Shown: piece after piece, positions 23,842-32,943 of the stretch
How the letters are laid out: each line of letters opens with the position of its first letter
Numbering within the stretch: position 1 is the first letter of the stretch
From: Oscillospiraceae bacterium
GTDB taxonomy: Bacteria; Bacillota; Clostridia; Oscillospirales; Acutalibacteraceae
Length of the DNA stretch: 64,000 nt
Direction of reading: 5' to 3'
Assembly (NCBI GenBank): GCA_022650485.1
Contig: JALCPP010000003.1
Span: forward strand, 62,001 to 126,000
Made by a program: the position numbers and the translations under genes
Notes under the pieces: model-generated
The model's input: the letters and a program-made list of their open reading frames with translations, nothing else
Database searches by the model: none
What the model was told of the DNA's origin: nothing

Positions 23842-25170
23842 ATGATACAACAGATCAATACGGGGAGGGCGGATATCCCGTCTTCAGGGCGGATTGCTTC
23901 CGACCAATCACAGAATCCGGAAGAATTCCGTTCCGCGCTGCAGGCAGCTTCAAACGCATCTGCAGACAGCGAGAAGAAAACGGCTGATGTTCACAGCGCT
24001 TCCAGTTCAGAGCAGAGCCTGAAAGAGCTGACAAAGAAACAGAACAAAGAAACGGATGAATTTGACCAGAATCGGGCAAGTACCGGACAGGTGTTGCAGA
24101 GTACACTTCAGCCGGCGATGTCGCTTCTGTCAAATGAGTCCGCTCTTTTTGTTTCTGCACCGACCGTGCAGGCGGAACAATCGCCGGAAGAAAGCAGTCC
24201 GGCCGCTGCTGAGCAGGATGGGATTGCTTCGGTTTCAAATTCGGCGGCGGAACATTCACCGCAGACCGTACATGAATATGTACTTGGGGATAACGTGCTG
24301 GTATCGGCACCGGTGCTGGACTCCCGTCAAAAGGCAGCCGCAACCAAAGAAATTCAGTCTGCGGTATTGCAAGATGGAAACATGCAACAACATGCGGCAT
24401 CTGTTCCGGCAGGTTTAGAGTCGCAGGAATTACAAAAACCCGATTTCAAGGCTTTAAAAGCTGATGAGCAGCCGTTGAATCAACAGCAAACGAGTTCGAA
24501 TGCCGATGACCGTAAAGCGGCGTCAGCAGCTTCAGCAGCGTCACCCTCTTTGATTCATGCAGCGGAGCAATCGGAACACACTTTGGCAGTGCAGACCGGT
24601 GTGATGCAGAAAAAGCCTTCGGATTCCACGGAGTTCAGTGTGGATGGAGCAGATGTCTTCAACAGCGGGGTAACGGACCTGTACGGCAGCGGAAAGGTTG
24701 TCATTAAGGTCTCCGGTGAAACGGCTTCGGAAAAAGCCTCCCCTGCCATGCAGGTCGGAAAGATGGCACTGCACCAGCTGCAAAACGGAAAAACCGAGTT
24801 CCAGATGGACCTTTATCCAAAGTCGCTGGGCAAGGTGTCCGTAAAACTGACTTCTCAGGATGGACTGCTGACCGTGGAAATCGCGGCTGCAGACCCCAAA
24901 ACTCAAAGTCTTTTGCTTTCAGGTTCCTCTGAAATCCGCAGTATTTTGCAGGTTTGCACCGGCCAGAATGTGCAGACGCTTGTTCCGGAACAGCAGGTAC
25001 AGCAGTGGTACGGGCAGCCGCAGGACGATGGCGGAAATTCAGAAAACCAGCGGCAAAAACAGGAAGAACCGCGAAAGAATCACCAGGATAAAGTCGGCTC
25101 TGTTTCCACAGACCTGAGTGCAGGCGATTTTCTCGCTATGATTCAGCGGATCGGTGTACTTGCCGGGTAG
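23842..25170 (+). CDS. fliK: Flagellar hook-length control protein FliK
   Basis: A 442-residue hook-length ruler and export switch trigger. The first 300 residues are low-complexity (Ala, Ser, Gln, Glu), expected of the flexible ruler. The folded C-terminal domain (about 315-400) has the FliK hallmark LQNGKTEFQMDLYPKSLGKVSVKLTSQDG and the following LTVEIAAADPKTQSLL. The ATG at 23842 is chosen because it is eight bases from AAGGAGGTGA; an ATG two codons earlier is too close to it. It precedes flgD, as usual. Confidence 0.92.
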   Translation: MIQQINTGRADIPSSGRIASDQSQNPEEFRSALQAASNASADSEKKTADVHSASSSEQSLKELTKKQNKETDEFDQNRASTGQVLQSTLQPAMSLLSNESALFVSAPTVQAEQSPEESSPAAAEQDGIASVSNSAAEHSPQTVHEYVLGDNVLVSAPVLDSRQKAAATKEIQSAVLQDGNMQQHAASVPAGLESQELQKPDFKALKADEQPLNQQQTSSNADDRKAASAASAASPSLIHAAEQSEHTLAVQTGVMQKKPSDSTEFSVDGADVFNSGVTDLYGSGKVVIKVSGETASEKASPAMQVGKMALHQLQNGKTEFQMDLYPKSLGKVSVKLTSQDGLLTVEIAAADPKTQSLLLSGSSEIRSILQVCTGQNVQTLVPEQQVQQWYGQPQDDGGNSENQRQKQEEPRKNHQDKVGSVSTDLSAGDFLAMIQRIGVLAG

Positions 25171-25187
25171 CAAAAAGGAGGATGAAA

Positions 25188-25682
25188 TTGGATAGTCTTG
25201 GAATTACAAATTATGGGACTCTTGGCCGTACGTATTCATCCGGCCTGGAATCTTCAGCAGCCAATTCGGCGTCGAAGCAGGCGTCAGGTTCTGCATTGGA
25301 TATGAATGACTTTCTGTCGCTTTTGGCAGCACAGTTTGAAAATCAAGATGTGATGAATCCGACGGAAAACACGGAATTTATCGCGGAGCTGGCACAGTTT
25401 TCTTCCCTTCAGGCAATGAGCCAGCTAAGCCAGTATTCCGAGCGCCAATATGCGTCGTCATTGGTTGGAAAAACCGTTGTGGTCGGCGGGTATGACCAGG
25501 CGGGGCAATATGTAACCAAACAGGGCGCTGTAAAAAGCGCGTCTTTTTCCTCAGACGGCTGCTCTATTGTGGTCAATGCTTCCGGATCAGACACGGCCTA
25601 TGATCTTTCGTCCGTGGTTCAGGTGGTTCAGGACACAGCCGAGGCGCCGGCCCCACAGGCCCCGGAAGAAGGTAAAGCCTGA
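25188..25682 (+). CDS. flgD: Hook-cap (scaffolding) protein FlgD
   Basis: A 164-residue hook assembly scaffold. The family signature is present: LDMNDFLSLLAAQFENQDVMNPTENTEFIAELAQFSSLQAM (about residues 36-76), followed by a short domain around the VGKTVVVGG segment. The TTG at 25188 is preferred: it is six bases after AAGGAGG, whereas the ATG at 25182 touches it. The C-terminus lacks the longer Ig-like domains of the E. coli protein, as in other Firmicutes. Confidence 0.92.
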   Translation: MDSLGITNYGTLGRTYSSGLESSAANSASKQASGSALDMNDFLSLLAAQFENQDVMNPTENTEFIAELAQFSSLQAMSQLSQYSERQYASSLVGKTVVVGGYDQAGQYVTKQGAVKSASFSSDGCSIVVNASGSDTAYDLSSVVQVVQDTAEAPAPQAPEEGKA

Positions 25683-25716
25683 GGACAGGCGGCACAATAT
25701 TAAAGGCGGCGAAATC

Positions 25717-26115
25717 ATGAATGATATCGAGTTTCGGAAAAATTATTCCGCATGGATTAGTCCGGCCTATCCGGCTCAGCAGAACAGCAATCAGCCGAAT
25801 ACCAAAGAAATCGGTGCCACCGGACGCGAAAGTTTTTCAGAAGTTCTTAAAAATGTACAGGGCGGCCTGACTTTTTCAAAACATGCACTGCAGCGTATGG
25901 ATGCAAGACAGATCAAAGTTTCCCCGGAGTTAATGGCAAAGATGAACGGCGCGGTGGAAAAGGCAAAGGCAAAAGGTGTGCGCGACGCGTTGATTTTGAA
26001 CAAGGGCACCGCATTTATTGTCAATGTTCCGAATTCCACGGTTGTTACCATGATGCACGGCGGGGAAATGAAAGAAAATATTTTTACGAATATTGACGGA
26101 GCCGTTATTTTATAA
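25717..26115 (+). CDS. Conserved flagellar operon protein (TIGR02530 type)
   Basis: A 132-residue protein commonly found between flgD and flgE in Firmicute flagellar operons. The conserved part is the second half: GLTFSKHALQRMDARQIKVS and AKAKGVRDALILNKGTAFIVNVPNSTVVT. The N-terminal 45 residues are polar and variable. GGCGGC lies eight bases before the ATG. The function is not established; position suggests a role in hook assembly or its timing. The family assignment rests on the FSKHAxxRxxxR pattern and location. Confidence 0.88.
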   Translation: MNDIEFRKNYSAWISPAYPAQQNSNQPNTKEIGATGRESFSEVLKNVQGGLTFSKHALQRMDARQIKVSPELMAKMNGAVEKAKAKGVRDALILNKGTAFIVNVPNSTVVTMMHGGEMKENIFTNIDGAVIL

Positions 26116-26195
26116 CCGGACCTTTCAAAGGGGGTTATCGGGCTTTGAATGACAGAGAAGCCCGGGCGGTTCCAATAAAGGAGAGGTAAAATACT

Positions 26196-27089
26196 ATGGC
26201 TATGATGAGAGCAATGTCTTCCGGTGTGGCCGGACTGAAGGCGCACCAGACGGCGCTGGACGTAATCGGCAATAACGTCGCGAATGTTAATACCTACGGC
26301 TTTAAAGCGTCACGCACTTTGTTCAGCGACGTGCTGTACCAAACTCTTTCTTCCGCAACAAAGCCGGATGCTGCAACCGGACAGGGCGGCAGCAACCCGA
26401 GCCAGGTTGGCTACGGTTCCACCGCGTCTTCGGTAGCGGTCGATACCGGGCGCGCGGGCATGGCAACCACCGGCTTTTCGGGGGACTGTTACATTAACGG
26501 CGAGGGTTATTTCGTCATCGGCTCCGGGACTCCGACCGACGCAGTTCCTTCCAGCTATCAATACACGCGTGTCGGTGCCTGCTCGTTCGACAGCGCCGGG
26601 TACTTGGTTGACGGAAACGGCAACTATGTCTGCGGAACCACGAACGCTACCCCTGCTGATTTAACCGGCGATGTGGAAGATATCGACAGTGCTACAAAGC
26701 CGGGATATATTCACTACACCCCCTCCGACACGTTGACTTTGAGCGATATTTCCATTGCTTCAGATGGTATGATTACCGCGACAACCGGCTCCGGCAGTGT
26801 TGTAAAGGTCGGTAAGATTGCACTGGCTCATTTTGCAAACCCCGCCGGTCTGGAACAGAAAGGCGGAAATTATTACTCAGCCACTGAAAATTCCGGCACC
26901 GCTACTTACGCGGCTCCCGGCAGCGGTTCCACCGGCGGGCTGGTGACCGGCGCGCTGGAGTCCTCCAATGTGGACCTTGCCAATGAATTTTCCAACATGA
27001 TTACGACGGAGCGCGGCTATCAGGCGAATTCCAAGATTATTACGGTCGCCGACACCATGCTTGAAACCCTTGTGAACATGGTCCGTTAA
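26196..27089 (+). CDS. flgE: Flagellar hook protein FlgE (short form)
   Basis: A 297-residue hook subunit. The N-terminal SSGVAGLKAHQTALDVIGNNVANVNTYGFKASR and the C-terminal GALESSNVDLANEFSNMITTERGYQANSKIITVADTML are the axial D0/D1 segments of hook and distal rod proteins. It is much shorter than the 400-residue E. coli hook protein, so the outer domains are reduced. Three cysteines (residues 98, 129, 146) are unusual for an extracellular appendage protein. Position after flgD favours the hook subunit over the rod proteins FlgF/FlgG, two of which are encoded at 37969-39426. GGAGAGG precedes the ATG. Confidence 0.88.
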   Translation: MAMMRAMSSGVAGLKAHQTALDVIGNNVANVNTYGFKASRTLFSDVLYQTLSSATKPDAATGQGGSNPSQVGYGSTASSVAVDTGRAGMATTGFSGDCYINGEGYFVIGSGTPTDAVPSSYQYTRVGACSFDSAGYLVDGNGNYVCGTTNATPADLTGDVEDIDSATKPGYIHYTPSDTLTLSDISIASDGMITATTGSGSVVKVGKIALAHFANPAGLEQKGGNYYSATENSGTATYAAPGSGSTGGLVTGALESSNVDLANEFSNMITTERGYQANSKIITVADTMLETLVNMVR

Positions 27090-27101
27090 GAAACGCGCCA
27101 C

Positions 27102-27125
27102 CCCTTCCCGTCATAGCGGGAAGGG
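27102..27125 (+). repeat. Hairpin in the flgE-flbD interval
   Basis: A perfect 9-bp stem CCCTTCCCG/CGGGAAGGG with a 6-base loop follows flgE by 12 bases. There is no T-run, so it is more likely an mRNA-stabilising or processing hairpin that boosts the abundant hook message than a terminator. Confidence 0.6.
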
Positions 27126-27155
27126 ACGGCGATTTCTGTGAATGGGGGAAGAAAA

Positions 27156-27374
27156 TTGATTGAACTGACGCAGTTGAACGGAACCACGTTTATGCTGAAC
27201 TGCAATCTGATTGAAACCGTGGAAAGCATACCGGAGACCAAAATTTCGCTTACGACCGGAAAGTTTTTTCTGGTTCAGGAAGAACAAAAGGAAGTCCTTA
27301 AAAAAATCGTTGCCTATCAGCGAATGATTTATAAAAATATGATCTGTATTGACGGGCTAAGGCCTCAGGATTAA
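27156..27374 (+). CDS. flbD: Flagellar FlbD-like protein
   Basis: A 72-residue protein of the short FlbD/SwrD family found between flgE and motA. The start MIELTQLNGTTFMLNCNLIETVES and the TTGKFFLVQEE segment are typical. In B. subtilis the homologue SwrD raises motor torque. The TTG at 27156 gives the family N-terminus and follows GGGGGAAG; an upstream GTG would add six unmatched residues. Confidence 0.9.
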   Translation: MIELTQLNGTTFMLNCNLIETVESIPETKISLTTGKFFLVQEEQKEVLKKIVAYQRMIYKNMICIDGLRPQD

Positions 27375-27401
27375 ATCTAAGGTTCAGGGAAGTGTTTGTT
27401 C

Positions 27402-28235
27402 ATGGATTTTACAGGAATTATCGGTCTGATCGCCGGCTTTGGTTTGATTTTCTTCGGCATTACCAGCTTTACCGATATGAGCGCGCTTAAGGGCTTTATC
27501 GATTTTCAGAGTATGGCAATTACCATTGGCGGAACTTTTGCTTCCACCTTAATTGCTTTTCCAATCACCTATTTCAAGAAAATCCCGTCCCAATTGAAAA
27601 TCACGTTGAAGAAGAACCGGTATGACCCCCAGAAGTATATAGGACTGATTGTGGAATTTGCGCAGGAAGCCCGGAAAAAGGGGCTGCTTTCTCTGGAAGA
27701 AAAAGCAAACGGGCTGGATAATTCCGATTCTTTCCTTAAAAACAGTATTTTACTGATTGTTGACGCGATTGACCCGGAAAAGGTTAAGGAAATGCTGGAC
27801 AATGAACTGGATTCCCTGGATGAGCGTCACGCTTCAGGATGGCAGTTCTTTGAAAAAGCGGCCACGTTTGCCCCGGCATTCGGAATGATTGGTACGCTGG
27901 TCGGGCTGATCAATATGCTGGGGAACTTAAATATGGATTCTTCTGACGGGGCCAATGCTTTGGGGCAGGGTATGGCCATTGCGCTGGTCACAACCTTTTA
28001 TGGTTCTTTAATTGCCAACCTGATTCTCACGCCAATCGGCCACAAGCTGCATATGCGGCACAACGAGGAACGCCTTTGCAAAGAAATCGTTGTAGAGGGG
28101 GTCATTGCCATTCAGGCAGGTGACAACCCGAAGCATATTGAACAGCGCCTGGAAGCCTTCCTTTGCGAAAAGAAGCGGGGAGAGGAATCGGGAGAAGGCA
28201 AAAAGTCCAGAAAAGAAAAGAAGAGCAAAAAATGA
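27402..28235 (+). CDS. motA: Flagellar stator protein MotA
   Basis: A 277-residue stator subunit of the inner membrane with four predicted transmembrane helices (about residues 5-22, 32-55, 150-170, 185-210) and the cytoplasmic loop between helices 2 and 3 that contacts FliG. The ExbB-like segment FAPAFGMIGTLVGLINMLGNL and the GMAIALVTTFYGSLIANLILTPIG segment are conserved. The C-terminus is very lysine-rich (KKSRKEKKSKK). The downstream gene is motB, its partner. Ion specificity cannot be told from this sequence with certainty. Confidence 0.94.
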   Translation: MDFTGIIGLIAGFGLIFFGITSFTDMSALKGFIDFQSMAITIGGTFASTLIAFPITYFKKIPSQLKITLKKNRYDPQKYIGLIVEFAQEARKKGLLSLEEKANGLDNSDSFLKNSILLIVDAIDPEKVKEMLDNELDSLDERHASGWQFFEKAATFAPAFGMIGTLVGLINMLGNLNMDSSDGANALGQGMAIALVTTFYGSLIANLILTPIGHKLHMRHNEERLCKEIVVEGVIAIQAGDNPKHIEQRLEAFLCEKKRGEESGEGKKSRKEKKSKK

Positions 28236-28273
28236 CAATCATTAAAATGGAGCTTGGGGAATGAGGTGGCAAT

Positions 28274-29113
28274 ATGAGAAAAAAGAAACGGGATGAGTCC
28301 TCTGGGGGGCCGAATTGGCTGGATACTTATGCAGATATGGTGACGCTGCTGCTTACATTTTTTGTTCTCCTGTTTTCCATGTCAACCATGAGTTCCAGCA
28401 AGTGGCAAAAGCTGGTGGTCGCACTGACTGCGAATGTCGCCAAAACGCCGGTTAACAGCGAGCAGCAGGTGGTGATTGACCCCTCTTCCTACTCTGAATC
28501 CGCAGCACCGGACGCGGCTGCGAAGGACGAGGGGCTGGGTTTGGAATCTCAGCCTGTGGTGGACAAGGTAACAGATTTTGATCAGCTTTACGCGTACCTG
28601 AAGCATTATATTGAGAAGAACAATCTGGACAGCAGTGTTAAAATTTATAAAGGGGACGGGTATACGTTCCTATCCTTTCGAAACAGCATCTTTTTCGACG
28701 GCGACAGTTCGGTCCTGCGTGCGCAGGGCAAGGTGATTCTCAACTACTTGTGTGATGCAATGAGTAATATTCCTGACCAGATTGGTGAAATTCGTTTTTA
28801 CGGGCATACGGCGAAGGTATCGGAAACCAACACGCCGGAACGGCAGGCTTTTGACAGAGGTCTTTCCGATGACAGAGCAAAAAATGTTTTGCTTTATGTT
28901 CAGACGAAAGGAATTATCAGCGGGGCGAAAATGGTCAGTGAAGGGTACGGCGAATACCGCCCGATCGTCCCGGATGACGGCACGGAGGCAACCCGGTCAA
29001 AAAACCGAAGGGTTGAAATTTATCTTTCCAAAACAGGGAAAACGGCAGATGTATTGGATCGGGTTTATGAGGAGATCAGCGCTTCCAGTAAAGCGGCAAG
29101 CAGTACAGGGTGA
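28274..29113 (+). CDS. motB: Flagellar stator protein MotB
   Basis: A 279-residue partner of MotA. A single transmembrane helix near the N-terminus (LDTYADMVTLLLTFFVLLFSM) carries the ion-binding Asp21. The OmpA-like peptidoglycan-binding domain occupies about residues 150-265 (GHTAKVSE, SDDRAKNVLLYVQTKGI, EATRSKNRRVEIYL). AATGAGGTGGC precedes the ATG. The next gene is fliM; the usual fliL between motB and fliM is missing, and only 67 non-coding bases lie there. Confidence 0.94.
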   Translation: MRKKKRDESSGGPNWLDTYADMVTLLLTFFVLLFSMSTMSSSKWQKLVVALTANVAKTPVNSEQQVVIDPSSYSESAAPDAAAKDEGLGLESQPVVDKVTDFDQLYAYLKHYIEKNNLDSSVKIYKGDGYTFLSFRNSIFFDGDSSVLRAQGKVILNYLCDAMSNIPDQIGEIRFYGHTAKVSETNTPERQAFDRGLSDDRAKNVLLYVQTKGIISGAKMVSEGYGEYRPIVPDDGTEATRSKNRRVEIYLSKTGKTADVLDRVYEEISASSKAASSTG

Positions 29114-29180
29114 TCTGTGTTTGCTTTGCCGGTCATGCGGCCGGCAGTGACAGAATCCTAGCAAGGAATGGTGGGTACAT

Positions 29181-30179
29181 ATGGCGGAAGTTTTATCGCA
29201 GCAGCAGATAGACGATCTGTTGGGGAGCTTGCAAAGCGGCAGTATGGATTTTCAGGAGATTGAGGAGCAAACCTCCGGACCAAAGGTGAAAGACTACGAT
29301 TTTCTGTCCCCGAAAAAATTCACACGAGAGCAAATCAAGCTGCTTCAAAACATATTTGAAAGCTTTTCCAGACTGTTCAGCCTGCATCTTTCGGGGGTTC
29401 TGCGCATGAACTGCCAAGCGGAAGTGGTTCAGGTTGAAGAAGAAGAGTACAAGGAGTTTGGCAATGCGCTCAACGAGTCCGTTCTGATTGGAATCATGGG
29501 GCTGCACAATGCCGACTACGGCATTGAAGACAAGCAGATTATTGTTGAAATGTCCAGGCCGATTTCCTTCTGCATTATGGATCGTTTGCTTGGAGGAAAT
29601 GGGACCGGGTATCAGATTGACCGCGATTACACCGAAATTGAGCTGTCGCTTCTGGAGTATCTTTTTCGGAAGATCGCCCCGATTCTGAAAGACGCGTGGG
29701 GCAATTACGTCGATGTGGAGCATACAATGGATGGGATTGAAACCAATTCCCAGCTGATCCAGTTCATCCAGCCGGATGAGTCGGCGGCCATTGTTGTAAT
29801 CGAGGTAACGCTCAACGAGCTGAAGGGTAACCTGAACATTTGTCTTCCGGCCAGTTCGCTGGAAGAGATTTTTAAAATATTTGATTCCAAGTATGTGAAA
29901 GTCAACAGAAAGCTTGACCCGGAGCAGGAAAAGATTCGCAGAAAACAGATACTCAACAGTTTGGAAGACACGCCGCTGACCGTTTCCGCAATTCTGGGTA
30001 AGACGGATATTACGGTGAAAGATCTGTTAGAACTTCGAAGCGGAGATGTTATTCCTCTCGAATCCCCGGTGGAGGGCGATCCCGTAGTCCTCCAGGTGGA
30101 AAAGCTGAAATGGTTTCGCGGCAAAGTCGGCGTAAAAAAGAAAAATTATGCCGTTCAAATAGAGAAAGTCCTTCGTTAA
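29181..30179 (+). CDS. fliM: Flagellar motor switch protein FliM
   Basis: A 332-residue C-ring component. The N-terminal VLSQQQIDDLLGSLQSG is the CheY-P binding peptide. A CheC-like middle domain (about 45-230) and the C-terminal SpoA/FliN-like domain (TVKDLLELRSGDVIPLE) follow. All parts are present at normal length. GCAAGGAATGG lies upstream of the ATG. Together with FliG and FliY it forms the switch. Confidence 0.95.
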   Translation: MAEVLSQQQIDDLLGSLQSGSMDFQEIEEQTSGPKVKDYDFLSPKKFTREQIKLLQNIFESFSRLFSLHLSGVLRMNCQAEVVQVEEEEYKEFGNALNESVLIGIMGLHNADYGIEDKQIIVEMSRPISFCIMDRLLGGNGTGYQIDRDYTEIELSLLEYLFRKIAPILKDAWGNYVDVEHTMDGIETNSQLIQFIQPDESAAIVVIEVTLNELKGNLNICLPASSLEEIFKIFDSKYVKVNRKLDPEQEKIRRKQILNSLEDTPLTVSAILGKTDITVKDLLELRSGDVIPLESPVEGDPVVLQVEKLKWFRGKVGVKKKNYAVQIEKVLR

Positions 30180-30206
30180 TTTATTTTTTGAAAAAAGGTG
30201 ATTGTT

Positions 30207-31343
30207 TTGGAGCCAACGCAAGAAAAGCTGCTGTCCGATATGGAAACAGACGCGATCGGCGAAATTTTGAATATCAGTCTTGGTTCATCTGCCACTTCCG
30301 TTTCGGAATTGCTTGGGCAGCCGGTCAACATTACGACGCCGGAAGTCAAGCTGATGAAGACCAGTGAATTCGATATCAAAACATATGAACCCGCGATCGC
30401 GGTGGAAATTAATTATGTTCAGGGACTTTCCGGAAAAAACATGCTGATTCTGAAAGAATCGGATGTGAAGGTGATTGTGGGCCTGCTTCTGCATACGGAT
30501 TTTTCTGACCAGGAATTCGTTATGGATGAGATGAATGTCGGCGCGATTTGCGAAGTCATGAACCAGATGATGGGTGCGGCCGCTACGGCACTTTCTCAGT
30601 TCTTGAACAGAAGCATCAATATTTCCCCGCCGAATTCTTTCCCGATTGACAATTCAGAGCAATTCAAAGAAAAGTATCTGGAAAGCGGCGAAGATATTGT
30701 CGCGGTCTATTTTAACCTGATGATCGGTGATGTTGTTAACAGTCAGTTTATCAATGTGATGCCGATTGAGCTGGCAAAGGAATTGGTTTCCAACTTTGGG
30801 CTGGAATCCGCATCGGCTGAAAGCGGTGCGGCGCAGAACGCAGAATCACAGGCACCTGCTGCTTCTGAAGAACCGTCCGCTGCCCCGGCACCATCGTCTG
30901 CCGCTGATGATACTGTACCTCAGCCGGTTGCTGCCCCGCCGCAAGCGCAGCCCCAGCCTGTCCCGCAGCAGCCATTGCCTGCGGCTGCGCCGGCAGCCGC
31001 ACAGACCGCTCCGGTACAGGCCAATGTTCACAATGCTGTTTATCAAAGCTTTGACGAGCCGGAGCCGCCCCTGACCAAAGGTGAGAGCAATAATTTAAAT
31101 ATGATTATGTCCGTTCCACTGCAGGTTACGGTGGAAATTGGCAGAACTTCCAAAAAAATTAAAGATATTCTGGACTTTTCCGCGGGGACCATTGTAGAAT
31201 TGAATAAACAGGCCGGTTCCCAAGTTGACGTATATGTTAACGGGCAGGCCATAGCAAAAGGAAATGTTGTGGTGGTGGATGATTTTTACGGTGTTCGGAT
31301 TACCGAAGTAATCAACAGCGAAGAAATTATGAAGCTGGTCTAA
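30207..31343 (+). CDS. fliY: Flagellar motor switch phosphatase FliY
   Basis: A 378-residue switch protein of the Firmicute FliY type, combining a CheC-like CheY-P phosphatase part with a FliN domain. Two CheC active-site motifs are visible: Glu19/Asn22 in DAIGEILNISLG and Glu116/Asn119 in GAICEVMNQMMG. A Pro/Ala/Gln-rich linker (about 200-280) leads to the C-terminal SpoA domain (LNMIMSVPLQVTVEIGR, IKDILDFSAGTIVELNK). TTG at 30207 is preferred, placed after AAGGTGA; GTG at 30198 is an alternative. In this family FliY removes phosphate from CheY at the motor. Confidence 0.94.
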   Translation: MEPTQEKLLSDMETDAIGEILNISLGSSATSVSELLGQPVNITTPEVKLMKTSEFDIKTYEPAIAVEINYVQGLSGKNMLILKESDVKVIVGLLLHTDFSDQEFVMDEMNVGAICEVMNQMMGAAATALSQFLNRSINISPPNSFPIDNSEQFKEKYLESGEDIVAVYFNLMIGDVVNSQFINVMPIELAKELVSNFGLESASAESGAAQNAESQAPAASEEPSAAPAPSSAADDTVPQPVAAPPQAQPQPVPQQPLPAAAPAAAQTAPVQANVHNAVYQSFDEPEPPLTKGESNNLNMIMSVPLQVTVEIGRTSKKIKDILDFSAGTIVELNKQAGSQVDVYVNGQAIAKGNVVVVDDFYGVRITEVINSEEIMKLV

Positions 31344-31384
31344 TCAACAATACATTTATTCCAAAGTTTTGAGGAGGATACTCG

Positions 31385-31747
31385 ATGGAAAAGAAAATTA
31401 TGCTGGTGGATGACGCCGCTTTTATGAGGATGATGATTAAAGACACCTTGTCAAAAAATGGCTATACCAACATTGTCGAAGCCAATAACGGGCAGGTTGC
31501 AGTTACAAATTATGCAACTGAAAAGCCTGATTTAGTTATTATGGATATCACGATGCCCGTTATGGACGGTCTGCAGGCCCTTAAAGAGATTAAAGCGCAG
31601 GACCCGAACGCAAACATTATTATGTGCTCCGCCATGGGTCAGGAGGGGATGGTGGTCGATGCACTCAAACAGGGTGCCAAGGATTTTATTGTGAAGCCGT
31701 TTAAGGCAGACCGCATTATGAAAACCGTTAAGGGCATTTTGGAATGA
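31385..31747 (+). CDS. cheY: Chemotaxis response regulator CheY
   Basis: A 120-residue stand-alone receiver domain. All active residues are present: Asp9/Asp10, phospho-acceptor Asp54 in VIMDITMP, Ser82 and Lys104 in VKP. It is phosphorylated by CheA and binds FliM; FliY and CheC are its likely phosphatases here. GAGGAGGAT precedes the ATG. Location between fliY and fliO inside the flagellar operon is standard for Clostridia and Bacilli. Confidence 0.96.
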   Translation: MEKKIMLVDDAAFMRMMIKDTLSKNGYTNIVEANNGQVAVTNYATEKPDLVIMDITMPVMDGLQALKEIKAQDPNANIIMCSAMGQEGMVVDALKQGAKDFIVKPFKADRIMKTVKGILE

Positions 31748-31769
31748 AGTTGACCGCGGAGGAATTAAC

Positions 31770-32171
31770 ATGACTTTGAGCATGGGCAATGCATCGGATA
31801 TTCTGCCGCTGTTTTTTGCACTGCTTGCGATTGCTGCCGTACTGTACCTGTGCTACCTTTTCAGCCGCTTTTTGGCAAAAAAGGCGAACAGTGTCGCAAG
31901 TACGGCCAATATACGCATTTTGGAGCGTGTGGCGCTGGCGCCGGACAAGGGCCTTGCCCTTGCGCGCATCTGCAACCGGTGCTATCTGATCGGTTTTTCA
32001 TCCGACCGGGTCGAATTATTGAAGGAAATTGATGAAACGGAACTTCGTTCTTCTCAGCCCGGAACCGGGCAAAATTTTGTGGACGCCCTGAATACTGTGC
32101 TCAAGGGCAGATTGGATTTGACTGGCCATGGCAATGAGAAAAATCATAAAATCAACAGGAAATCAAAATAA
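31770..32171 (+). CDS. fliO: Flagellar biosynthesis protein FliO
   Basis: A 133-residue small membrane protein that assists assembly of the FliP ring in the export gate. A single transmembrane helix (about residues 10-32, LPLFFALLAIAAVLYLCYLF) is followed by the FliO cytoplasmic segment with the ERVALAPDKGLALARICNRCYLIG pattern. GCGGAGGAATT precedes the ATG. It overlaps the start of fliP. The C-terminal 30 residues are basic. Confidence 0.88.
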   Translation: MTLSMGNASDILPLFFALLAIAAVLYLCYLFSRFLAKKANSVASTANIRILERVALAPDKGLALARICNRCYLIGFSSDRVELLKEIDETELRSSQPGTGQNFVDALNTVLKGRLDLTGHGNEKNHKINRKSK

Positions 32172-32922
32172 AAAGCCGCTTTGGCGCAAAGTGATGAAAA
32201 AGACGCTGCTTGTTTTGGGAGCTTTTTTTCTCGCCGCGGTTTTCCTGCCAATGCAGGCCTCGGCGGCTGCGGTAGATGTCAATATCAACGGCAACGGTTC
32301 AAGCACTCTGGAAATTATCGAGATGCTCACGATCTTGGCGCTTCTGCCGTCCATTTTGATTATGACAACCTGCTTCACACGTATTGTCATCGTTCTTTCT
32401 TTCCTGCGCAATGCTATGGGCCTGCAGCAGACTCCGCCAAATCAGGTGCTGATTGGTGTTTCTTTGTTTCTGACCCTGTTTATCATGTCGCCGGTTCTCT
32501 CTAAAATTAACACAGAGGCCTACCAGCCATATAAAGCGGAACAGATTACGCAGGAGGAATTTCTTCAAAAGGCGGGAAAGCCGCTGAAGGAATTCATGCT
32601 GAAAAACACCAAAAAGGAAGACTTGAACCTGTTTGTCAATCTGTCTAAACAGGACAGCTCCACCCAGGCGGAGGAAATGCCGATCACGGTGGTGATACCG
32701 GCTTTTATGACCAGTGAATTGAAGCGAGCGTTTATTATCGGGTTCCTTCTTTACATTCCGTTTATGATTATCGACATGATTGTTTCCAGCACGCTGATGT
32801 CCATGGGCATGATTATGCTGCCGCCGGCGACAATTTCTCTTCCGTTCAAGCTGCTGCTGTTTGTCTTGGTAAACGGATGGGACCTGCTGTTCAAGACACT
32901 GGCCACGGGATTTCACTTGTAG
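32128..32922 (+). CDS. fliP: Flagellar export gate protein FliP
   Basis: A 264-residue pore-forming core protein of the type III export gate. A signal-peptide-like hydrophobic stretch (KKTLLVLGAFFLAAVFLPMQASA, about residues 23-45) and four membrane segments are present; TRIVIVLSFLRNAMGLQQTPPNQVLIG is the FliP signature. The start is uncertain: ATG at 32128 overlaps fliO by 44 bases and no strong ribosome-binding site is seen; an ATG at 32194 would begin right at the signal peptide. Confidence 0.93.
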   Translation: MAMRKIIKSTGNQNKKPLWRKVMKKTLLVLGAFFLAAVFLPMQASAAAVDVNINGNGSSTLEIIEMLTILALLPSILIMTTCFTRIVIVLSFLRNAMGLQQTPPNQVLIGVSLFLTLFIMSPVLSKINTEAYQPYKAEQITQEEFLQKAGKPLKEFMLKNTKKEDLNLFVNLSKQDSSTQAEEMPITVVIPAFMTSELKRAFIIGFLLYIPFMIIDMIVSSTLMSMGMIMLPPATISLPFKLLLFVLVNGWDLLFKTLATGFHL

Positions 32923-32943
32923 GCGCTTTAAGGAGGTTCAACG

